From assembly GCA_021234155.1 (NCBI GenBank), contig JAJEKV010000058.1, positions 631,814-695,813 of the forward strand: a stretch of DNA of 64,000 nt, given 5' to 3'. How positions within the stretch are numbered: position 1 is the first letter of the stretch; the number at the start of each line of letters is the position of its first letter. Made by a program: the position numbers and the translations under genes. The notes under the pieces were generated by a model that worked only from the letters and a program-made list of their open reading frames with translations, was not told the origin of the DNA and ran no database searches. Origin of the DNA: Isoetes taiwanensis (lineage: Eukaryota > Streptophyta > Lycopodiopsida > Isoetales > Isoetaceae). Shown piece by piece: positions 55,563 through 64,000 of this stretch.

Positions 55563-58163
55563 TGTAACGATCCTAGGCCCTAAGACTCCAGCATTGGTAT
55601 TGCACATAAAGCATATGTCTAATAGATTGGGATATATGCATTGGGATATATGCATGGCATATATCTAATATCCACATAAGCAAACTATAAAAAAAAAAAT
55701 TGTAGAAGAGGGCCTTTGGTGGTGCGTGAGGAGTTTTGCAAGAGAGGAGCTCCGGAAGGGATTTGAGTTGCAGAGGAGCCGGAGGAGGCTATCCGGAGGC
55801 AAGAGCTTGCATAGAGCGGCGTCAAATTGTTCTTCCTTTCCGGGTGGGGTTTTGAATTCTGATTCTATGGATTCAATTGAGCTGCATGGGCTGTTAGGAT
55901 CAGATTTGCACATGCTTTTGGGAAGGACTTTTGTAAGAACTGAATTTGATGGACCGGAGAGGCTTTTTATGGAGCAAGCATATGAGATGAGGTTGATGGG
56001 AAAATTATAGTAAGAGGGCACAGTAGGCCGAAATTGATCGAGGAGGGATCAACTTCCAGAAATCATACACTGCAGCAATAAGTTTTACCTGTAAAAGCCA
56101 TCCTAGATGGCACCGGAACACTGGAAGCACTTGAAAACGACACAGGAACAGATCGAAATTGTGGAATAAGGGCGAATTTGGGTTAGCAAGGGCCGAAATG
56201 GTCGAGGGCATGTATGTATTAGATTGATCGAAGGATTCGCCCAGCCAAAGTCTGCCAAAACCATGCATTTAGAGGAGTCGTCTTTGCAAAAATCCGACTT
56301 AGAACTGCAGTCGATGGCCTAGATTGCTGAATCGATGCATGGGCTGCCTATTTTGATGCGTGAGAGGGGCCGTGCAGGTCGCTTCAAGGTCCTGGTTGGT
56401 TCTTGTGTTAAGCCCGTAGTCATAAATTTGGCTGAACAATTGGTTGCTTGGTTTAATTGTTGCTTGATTTGTTGTTTAATAATTGCTTGATTTATTGACA
56501 CATAAAAAGCTAGGTGAATTGGTTTATGTCTTGGCTTAAGAGAAGGCTTAGCCATGGAGGAAAGTGGATCCCAAGAGCTAAGCTGGGGTAATAATGGCAA
56601 TAGTGATACATTAATAAGCATTTGTATTCCATGAGCGGTTGAATTTAATTAATATATTATGAAACTTAAATCTAAGAAAATTCAAGGTATCTAGAGCAAT
56701 GGTATAGACTTGTTCTTGGAGATGGGGCATAACCTGGGATCAGTGGACAAGGCTTACCGACAGTTGCGGTCATAAGATCCTGTAGATTTTATGGTTGTAA
56801 GCCTTAAATTATAAGACTCCGCATTACTTGTCTCAATAAATTAGTTAGCTATGGAAGTGGCTTTTAATATTAAAATCTTGAAACCATATCTAAGGAAGCT
56901 TAAGTAAATAATATGGTGAAGTGAGTACTGCATCGACCTTATAGGGATGGTTTGAGCACGCTACACCAACATTTGAGTTGTCATTATGGTTTTCATCACC
57001 GATCTAGCTACCTCGGCATGGTTAGGTTGTATGGGCAACCTCGACAAGGGCTAAGAGTATGATCTAGGCACATTTATAGTAAATTCTCTAATGAACACAC
57101 ATGTTATGGTCTTTGAATTGTTTCACTGTTGTTCTTGATATTATGTATGTACTTGGAACCTCCGGCCTCGGACTTCGAGGTTAGGTGGCACGGGTAGTTC
57201 GGCATTCTCATGTCATCCGTGTTCTTTGTATCTATGCTCAGTGACCTCCTCCGGCGTGGCCTCCTCACAGGGCGTAGCTTCCTGAGGTTGTACGATCAAC
57301 TCTGTGACTCCATGGTAAGAGAGGTCCTCTTTTCAAATTTGTCACCTCTACTTTCTTACGTTTGGCTAAACTTATATTTAGGGGTAAAAATCTTCTATCA
57401 TTTGAGGTTCACCCCACCAAATCCGATCATAATAGGGCTCGGAATGTGGTAAAAGCGGGCATTTCTCTCAAAAGCTTCTAGCTTGCTTGTCTCAGGTTTT
57501 GGCATTACTTTCTTCACGATTCCATTGTCGGGAAATAGACTTGGCTTGTTTTCTTTTTTGGCCCATGTTGTTTTTTTCCCAACAAGTACTTTTAAGCTTT
57601 TGTGTTCTTTTTTTTTTCCACCTCGACTCTTATGATGTTTCTTACATTGTCATTGTCTAGCACTTTCCATAGTCTCTTGTATATTTGGAATTGTCTATGT
57701 TCTTGTTATCATTGTCTGTAAGATGCTCTTGTGTTTCCATGTATCACTTGTTTGTTATCCAAGATGCCCGGGATCCCCACTTAGTCCCCGAGGACTAACC
57801 CGGTGAGTGCATGTCGCGCGGAACCATGAGGTGGCGGTCAAGTTGATGGTGGCAATGTGGCGGGAATGCGTGCTTGAGTTCTAGAGCTAGCAGTTTCTGT
57901 TGATTCGCTCAGTGTTGTTGTATATGGATATTGATAACACATTGTAAATATTTACGCTATTGATTTGTCCAGTTAGAACTTGGAATATATTAAGCTTGTG
58001 AATATGTTGAATGCATGAACCAGGATTGCTTGTTGAGCCTAAACTGTGGATTTAATTTGCAAAGGAAGATTTAATTCTTCACCTAAATTCACCTGTGCAT
58101 AAATCTAGTTGTAAGTCGAGACAAGATCCCGAAGTTGCCCGAGGGTCAACTCGGCGAGCTAAA
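55563..58163 (+). repeat. Left LTR of LARD-like element
   Basis: Starts tgtaacgatcctaggcccta. Its 3' limit is set by loss of similarity near 58160, just before tgggtatcgagcg, a PBS-like string. Confidence 0.8.
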
Positions 58164-58164
58164 T

Positions 58165-58177
58165 CTGGGTATCGAGC
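58165..58177 (+). other. PBS-like site of LARD-like element
   Basis: tgggtatcgagcg loosely matches the initiator-Met PBS and sits directly after the left LTR. Confidence 0.4.
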
Positions 58178-58270
58178 GTGTTGGATTCTAGTGGGAGTTT
58201 GAGAATGGTTCATGCTCTTGAAGTGGGTTGTTAATGTTTCCATTGTCTATGTGCAGAGTAGTAAGAGATC

Positions 58271-59552
58271 ATGGATGCTGGTGGTGCTAGTAGTGCAGGG
58301 GGAGACGGAGCCGATGGAGCTCCAGATGTAACTAGTATCCTCGCAAGCTATTCGAAGAAGCCTTGCGGCCGAGTGCATCGCAGCCGAGTAAGAGTGAGGC
58401 TGAAAGCCATTGATAAAGTGTTGAAGGACACCAAAAGAGAAGTGTTCACGGTGAGAACACAACGAGGGGATGATGCTGATGCACGGCCGTGGGGTAGAGT
58501 TTTATTTTGATCTAATCAAAGCCGCGATTCTTACGTGAAGGCTTTGCTTGCTCGAGGCAATGTTAGGAGGCTTTGCAAGAGTTTGGTGGGAGACATGCCT
58601 GATTGATCTGGGGAAGACTCCAGTACAGGCTACATGGGCTGATTTTAAGACCGCTTTTGAGGGTCATTTCACACCTCCAGGGTACAAGGTTGAGAAGATG
58701 AACGAGTTCTTCGATTGTGTACTGACGGGCACACGCGATGGCAGATTACAATGAGAGGTTTAGAAGATTGCGACCTCATTGTCCTGCTATGGATAAAGTC
58801 AAGTTGTGTTCTAGATTTGTGAAGGGCCTTCATGTGGATATCAAAAGTGCGATGTCGAGTTGCTTATAAGGACCTTGAGGAGGTTGTTTGGATTGCCAAA
58901 AGCCGAGAAACAAATTTGGCAGAGAAAGCTGCATTAGAAACCCAAAGGAAGAGATAGACACCTTCCTCTTGGCCAGCTGAGAATTCGTATGGCCGAAGAC
59001 GATCATTTAGAGGGGAGCCATCTGCTAGTCCATCTGTGGAAGTTCAAAGCAACAATATGAGGAACCGGGCAAGTAGTAGCCAGATTGAAGGTAGTAAGTT
59101 ACCCCACGGCTCACCGGACGAGGAAAGGCGGTGCTTTGAAGAGGGCGTTGTTTCCGTTGTAGAACAACAGGCCACACAAGAAACAATTGCCCAAGTATTT
59201 GGCGATATTGAGGGGCGTAACTCCTCAATGCCCATGGATTCACAACAGACTAGATAGAAGTGCCATGGGACCCGAAGCGATCAATCGATATCAAATGCTT
59301 GGTAGAGGCAGAGGCCGTGGAGAACCTCGTCGAATCAAAGGGAGCCCGGCTGAGGAAAGATGGGGTACGGATGATAGAATCATTGAGCGAAGGCCGGTGG
59401 TGAAGCTAGAGTCACCGCAGATGATGGATCTTCCGCAACACCAAATGGTTGTGTACGCTGCCGAAGCTCCACGTGATGGAGCTCAAGGAGCTTCTGTAGT
59501 GCAGATTCCAGGTAAGGTTCAGGATGGTTTTGCTTTTGTCTCATTGTTGTAG
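58271..59552 (+). pseudogene. gag: Gypsy-type gag remnant
   Basis: Capsid precursor of a Ty3/gypsy element, broken into several frames. From 58548 the frame has GGFARVWWETCLI and ATWADFKTAFEGHFTPPGYK, then near 58735 a shifted frame MADYNERFRRLRPHCP, followed by VKLCSRFVKGLHVDIKSAMS; this is the retrotransposon gag core (WW, WxxFxxxFxxxFxP, F..L). A Gly/Ala-rich start lies at 58271 and an Arg/Gly-rich tail (RGRGRGEPRR) at ~59310. No CCHC knuckle is seen. Frames break near 58500, 58740 and 58865. The frame ends about 100 bases before the right LTR, so pol is truly absent. Confidence 0.75.
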
Positions 59553-59645
59553 CAGTATGTGTATCTTGCTTTAGATTGCTAGTGCAAATTGTCAGTAAGT
59601 ATGACAGCTCCTAGGATCGACCCATGAGGACATGGGTTGAATTTT

Positions 59646-59657
59646 AGAAGGGGAGAT
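59646..59657 (+). other. Polypurine tract of LARD-like element
   Basis: agaaggggagat abuts the right LTR. Confidence 0.7.
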
Positions 59658-62166
59658 TGTAACGATCCTAGGCCCTAAGACTCCAGCATTGGTATTGCAC
59701 ATAAAGCATATGTCTAATAGATTGGGATATATGCATTGGGATATATGCATGGCATATATCTAATATCCACATAAGCAAACTATAAAAAAAGAAAAATTGT
59801 AGAAGAGGGCTTTTGTTGGTGGTACGTGAGGAGTTTTTGCAAGAGAGGAGCTCCAGAAGGGATTTGAGTTGCAGAGGAGCCGGAGGAGGCTATCTGGAGG
59901 CAAGAGCTTGCATAGACGGCGTCAAATTGTTCTTCCTTTCCAGGTGGGGTTTTGAATTCTGATTCTATGGATTCAATTGAGCTGCATGGGCTGTTAGGAT
60001 CAGATTTGCACATGCTTTTGGGAAGGACTTTTGTAAGAACTGTAACGGTGATGGACGGAGAGGCTTTTTACTGGAGCAAGCATATGAGATGAGGTTGATG
60101 GGAAAATTATAGTAAGAGGGCCTGAAGTAGGCCGAAATTGATCCAGGAGGGATCAACTTCAGAAATCATACACTGCAGCAATAAGTTTTACCTGTAGCAA
60201 AGCCATCCTAGATGGCACCGGAACCGCTGGAAGCACTTGAAAACGACCTGGAACAGATCGAAATTGTGGAATAAGGGCCGAATTTGGGTTAGCAAGGGCC
60301 GAAATGGTCAGGGCATGTATGTATTAGATTGATCAGAAGGATTCGGCCCAGCCAAAGTCTGCCAAAAACCATGCATTTAGAGGAGTCGTCTTTGCAAAAA
60401 TCCGACTTAGAACTGCAGGTCGATGGCCTAGATTGCTGAATCGATGCATGGGCTGCCTATTTTGATGCGTGAGAGGGCCGTGCAGGTCGCTTCAAGGTCC
60501 TGGTTGGTTGCTGTGTTAAGCCCGTAGTCATAAATTTGGCTGAACAATTGGTTGCTTGGTTTAATTGTTGCTTGATTTGTTGTTTAATAATTGCTTGATT
60601 TGTTGACACATAAAAGCTAGGTGAATTGGTTTATGTCTTGGCTTAAGAGAAGGCTTAGCCATGGAGGAAAGTGGATCCTGAAGAGCTAAGCTGGGGTAAT
60701 AATGGCAATAGTGATACAGTTAATAAGCATTTGTATTCCATGAACGGTTGAATTTAATTAATATATTATGAAACTTAAATCTAAGAAAATTCAAGGTATC
60801 TAGAGCAATGGTATAGACTTGTTCTTGGAGATGGGGCATAACCTGGGATCAGTGGACAAGGCTTACCGACAGTTGCGGTCATAAGATCCTGTAGATTTTA
60901 TGGTTGTAAGCACAGAATTATAAGACTCCGCATTACTTGTCTCAATAAATTAGTTAGCTATGGAAGTGGCTTTTTAATATTAAAATCTTGAAACCATATC
61001 TAAGGAAGCTTAAGTAAATAATATGGTGAAGTGAGTACTGCATCGACCTTATAGGGATGGTTTGAGCACGCTACACCAACATTTGAGTTGTCATTATGGT
61101 TTTCATCACCGATCTAGCTACCTCGGCATGGTTAGGTTGTATGGGCAACCTCGACAAGGGCTAAGAGTATGATCTAGGCACATTTATAGTAAATTCTCTA
61201 ATGAACACACATGTTATGGTCTTTGAATTGTTTCACTGTTGTTCTTGATATTATGTATGTACTTGGAACCTCCGGGGTCGGACTTCCAGGTTCGGTGGCC
61301 TGGGTAGTTCTGGCATTCTCATGTCATCTGTGTTCTTTGTATCTATGCTCTGTGACACCGGGCGTGGCCTCCTCCTACTTCGTAGCTTCCGGTGAGGTTG
61401 TGCGTCAACTCCCGTGGTGACTCCATGGTAAAGAGGTCCTCCAAACCGCCGGGGCGTGGGCTGGGGAAGGGTATCTTGCTATCACGAGGTTCACCCCCAC
61501 CAACTCCGCCAACGGGGCTCGGAATGTGGTGGCGGGCATTTCTCTCGCTAAGAGCACGCTTGTAGGTCGGGCCGAGCTTCCCATTGTCCCGGAGCTTTGT
61601 TATGTTGTTTTGGTACTTTGGCTTTGTGTTCTTTGCTCCTGACTCTTATGATGTTTCTTCTGTTGTCATTGTCTAGCACTGCACATAGTCTCTTGTATAT
61701 TTGGAATTGTCTATGTTCTTGTTATCCAAGATGCCCGAGTGTTTCCATGTATGCGGCCCGGCGACTCTGGGGATCCCCACTTAGTCACGAGGACTAACCC
61801 CAGTGAGTGCATGTGCAGTGAACCCGCAAGGTGGCGGTCAAGTTGATGGTGGCAATGTGGCCGGGAATCGTGCTTGAGTTCTAGAGCTAGCAGTTTCTGT
61901 TGATTCGCTCAGTGTTGTTGTATATGGATATTGATAACACATTGTAAATATTTACGCTATTGATTTGTCCAGTTAGAACTTGGAATATATTAAGCTTGTG
62001 AATATGTTGAATGCATGAACCAGGATTGCTTGTTGAGCCTAAACTGTGGATTTAATTTGCAAAGGAAGATTTAATTCTTCACCTAAATTCACCTGTGCAT
62101 AAGTCTAGTTGTAAGTCAGACAAGATCCCGAGTTGCCCGGAGGGTCAACTCGGCAGGCTCGTCACA
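59658..62166 (+). repeat. Right LTR of LARD-like element (2.5 kb)
   Basis: Matches the left LTR almost base for base in AT-rich stretches, with many small differences in GC-rich ones and a shortened segment near 61400-61620. Ends ctcgtcaca, followed by the GAACC duplication at 62167-62171. Confidence 0.85.
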
Positions 62167-62171
62167 GAACC

Positions 62172-63030
62172 AAGGGCACTAAGAGCTTCTCAAGCTGCGA
62201 TGTTGTCCAGCTCTTCTGTTTGCTTGGGGACTACATCGGAGATACAGAAGAAGGGCCAGAGAAGACTGAACTCCTCCTAGATCAACTAGTGTTACGATTC
62301 ATGGAGGGGATCGGATACCATACCCGTTTTCCATTTGACGTAAGCGGTTCTTGCTAAAGCTCAACGCTGAAGGGATGACTTATACCTTGGTGGAGCAGGG
62401 AGGACCAAACCCTAACCTTAGTTAAATACTACCCTCGCTGGATATGGCCCCAGATGCTTTGGAGCCGAGGCTCGAGAGAGTAGCCACCGACACAATGGCC
62501 ATGGCCCACGAGGAAGATCTTAGGGAGGCGGCTTCGTGCGCACCCGGCTACAAGGGGTCATGAGTATCGTGTATTTGGGACGGGTAGAGCCATGCTGGGG
62601 CCACGCTTTTAATACCCCCATACTACTACGATGAGGATGCCCAGTTCTTTATCCGAAGATGTTAACCCCCGCTTCCCCGAGGAAGAACCGATGGATGTGG
62701 AACTTGACATGGCGGCCCGACCGGACCGATATCTTGCGAGAGATCCGACGACGGACGGCCGCACGCTTGTTAAGGGAGCAAAGACGCCGAAGCGACAGCA
62801 GCTTCGGATACTAGTAGCCGAGACGGATACCGGGTTAGGGGGAGCCCCTAACCGCTTTTACTGGGCGGAAGAAAGACCACCAGCCCAACTCTCCGGGTCA
62901 CAATACAAGACCCATTTCGGGTGATGGGTGGGGTTGCGAAGAAGAGGGGATACCCGGCGGACACCTTAGTTGAGCGAGCCGACATCCGACCCCGGAGGGG
63001 AGGGAAGAGACTTCCTCTTGTTCCCCCTCT
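62172..63030 (+). other. GC-rich region between split exon and H3 fold
   Basis: A 97-codon frame at 62631-62924 (with MAARPDRYLARDPTTDGRTL and KGAKTPKRQQLR) is basic and H3-tail-like only in composition. Possible introns cannot be fixed. Confidence 0.3.
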
Positions 63031-63034
63031 TCGT

Positions 63035-63334
63035 AGGAAGCCCCACCGGTTTAGACACGGGGCGGTGGCCACTGAAATCCGCAGTATCGGTTCCGCGGAG
63101 CTTCTCCTTAGGAAGTTGCCGTTCAAGCGTCTTGTTCGGGAAATCGCGCAGGAGTTTAAGACTGACCTCCGGTTCCGGGCGCATGCCATCTTGGCCCTCG
63201 GGTGAGGCGGTGAGGATTATCCGGTTTAGCTTCTTGGCGACGCGAACCTCTCCCCATTGCTATACATGCTAAGCGTGTGACCATCATGCCCAAGGATTTG
63301 GCCTTGGCGTAGGATTCATGGGGAGAGGCCTTAA
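63035..63334 (+). pseudogene. Histone H3 fold, frameshifted
   Basis: Nucleosome core histone. From 63038 the frame reads [16 protein letters not shown], then [20 protein letters not shown] and [15 protein letters not shown], aligning with H3 from the KKPHRFRPGTVAL region through the alpha-1, loop 1 and alpha-2 start. After ALG the frame stops; in other frames DYPV, LLGDANL, then AIHAKRVTIMPKDLALA continue the fold, and RRIHGERP with a TAA at 63332 reproduces the C-terminal RRIRGERA end. So the whole core is there but needs about three small indels. Loop 1 (QEFKTDLRF) is of replication/replacement H3 type and not centromeric CENH3. The tail before KPHRF is diverged and lacks the ARKSTGGKAPRK block. 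It is a diverged variant, a pseudogene, or a gene hit by sequencing errors. Confidence 0.8.
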
Positions 63335-63339
63335 TTGTC

Positions 63340-63620
63340 CTCAATTTTGTAATATGTGTTGTATCTTTTGTACATCTGTTTTGATTAATATAAAGTGTTA
63401 TCTTAACATCATATTCTATTACGCATTTGCATCTTTGTCTATACATGCAAACTTTCAAATCGAAAAAAAAAAACACACAACAAAACACCATTTTTTTTCC
63501 AATAACCAAATAATAATAAATTATTTCACTTGAGAATATTCTTTTTAAAAAAAAAAAAAACAAAAAAAAAGCTTTTTCTTTTTTTAAACGTGCCCCTTTC
63601 CTTTTAGGGTTTCCAATCTT
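63340..63620. other. AT-rich 3' flank with A and T runs
   Basis: No gene; long A runs near 63460 and 63550 and T runs near 63491 and 63573. Confidence 0.4.
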
Positions 63621-63659
63621 GTGATAAGCTCTTCCCTTTTCCTATCATCCTCCTCCTCC

Positions 63660-63937
63660 TAGTAATCTGCTATGGACCATACCCAGCGTCGGCAATGGTA
63701 CCCGCGATGGAGAGCGATGGGATCCCGATGTCCCCTTTGAGCAGCTCCATCCTTATTTGTTACAAGAGGTGGATCTTATCGCCAATATGGAGACCCATCC
63801 CGACTATGCCGATTTCTTGCGGTTTTACATTCAAGAGATGGTGCCCCAAAGCACTTTCCGTGATGGCGATCCTCCTCGGCTTTACCTCCACGAGATCCGT
63901 ACTTATGCGATGCTTGGGGATGACAAACATCTTTGAG
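63660..63937 (+). CDS. Uncharacterised ORF, partly shifted
   Basis: From about 63661 an open frame without its own ATG gives DPDVPFEQLHPYLLQEVDLI, ANMETHPDYADFLRFYIQEM and ends LGDDKHL at a TGA near 63935. An ATG at 63672 lies in another frame (MDHTQRRQWYPRW), so one indel could join them. The composition looks protein-like. No family recognised. Confidence 0.3.
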
Positions 63938-64000
63938 GATACACTTAGGGTATTCATTGGCCAGCCGTGCTCTCATCATGCTCCTATCCTCCTCCGATTT

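Larger units (their letters stand above)
55563..62166 (+). mobile_element. Large gag-only gypsy element (LARD-like), 6.6 kb
   Basis: Two ~2.5-kb LTRs surround a 1.5-kb internal region with gag remnants and no protease, RT, RNase H or integrase. Ends are TG...CA (right LTR), and a 5-bp duplication GAACC flanks the whole. The unusually long LTRs and missing pol fit LARD-type elements mobilised by an autonomous partner. Confidence 0.85.
55551..62339 (+). pseudogene. Exon starting MARTK, split by the LARD-like insertion
   Basis: ATG at 55551 gives Met-Ala-Arg-Thr up to the insertion point. Beyond the second TSD copy, from 62172, the frame continues Lys-Gly-Thr-Lys-Ser for about 55 codons (…LLDQLVLRFMEGIGYHTRFP) and meets a good splice donor (gac/gtaagc) at 62339/62340. 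Removing the element and one TSD leaves an open frame, which is the expected empty site. The first five residues equal the start of histone H3, but the rest does not look like an H3 tail. It could be the first ORF of the gypsy element, since it starts about 610 bases after the PBS, or a host exon. Confidence 0.5.

Noticed and set aside
55563..62166. Segmental duplication of a gene pair (2.5-kb direct repeat)
   Set aside because: TG...CA ends, PPT, gag between the copies and a 5-bp TSD show the repeats are LTRs.
63035..63334. Centromeric histone CENH3
   Set aside because: Loop 1 reads QEFKTDLRF with no insertion, as in ordinary H3; CENH3 has a longer, different loop 1.

Overview
The window is TE-rich nuclear DNA of a land plant. 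Evidence: GT-AG introns, plant-type retrotransposons primed by initiator-Met tRNA, a CACTA tnp2 transposase remnant, plant LINEs, and fragments of plant genes (RAV-type AP2, myosin XI, CCT-theta, SDH7). Low gene density and many decayed elements suggest a large genome such as a fern, lycophyte, bryophyte or gymnosperm; the sequence alone does not settle which. Almost nothing is an intact conventional gene. The best host gene is a three-exon succinate dehydrogenase subunit 7-like gene on the minus strand (17587-18417).

Layout. 0-4.3 kb: hypothetical ORFs, a CACTA tnp2 remnant and three tRNA-like SINE units. 4.7-6.7 kb: a decayed LINE (ORF1, endonuclease, start of RT). 8.2 kb: a CCT-theta fragment. 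10.4-11.7 kb: a 5'-truncated LINE with poly(A) and 11-bp target duplications. 12.1-13.7 kb: a complete 1.64-kb gag-only LTR element with 200-bp LTRs and a 5-bp TSD. 15.6-16.5 kb: a RING-H2 ORF. 17.6-18.4 kb: SDH7-like gene. 24.1-25.6 kb: RAV/AP2 and LRR remnants. 28.4-29.6 kb: a LINE RT fragment. 30.9-33.8 kb: a decayed transposase-like ORF. 34.4 kb: an array of 14-bp palindromes. 35.9-36.4 kb: C-rich then G-rich repeats. 36.5-38.8 kb: a decayed Ulp1-type protease gene. 40 kb: a myosin XI exon fragment. 43.0-45.3 kb: a 19-bp minisatellite and a CA microsatellite. 45.4-45.8 kb: a probable CACTA-like terminus.

The most unusual region is 49.1-52.3 kb. It holds a multi-exon gene with a Cys-rich N-terminal block, a ParB-like segment and a bacterial/phage-type beta-class N4/N6 DNA methyltransferase domain. 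Its introns and its stop codon carry copies of the perfect palindrome GGTATAAATTTATACC; one intron holds them as an array with a regular 28-29 bp period.

52.8-63.4 kb is a nested stack: a LINE RT fragment with YANN instead of YADD, a gypsy-type LTR plus PBS, then a 6.6-kb gag-only element (LARD-like, ~2.5-kb LTRs, TSD GAACC) that splits an exon starting Met-Ala-Arg-Thr-Lys, then a frameshifted histone H3 fold. Three exactly identical 44-bp hairpin palindromes lie at 10.0, 23.9 and 28.0 kb. Many breaks are single small indels, so base-calling or assembly error competes with true decay throughout.
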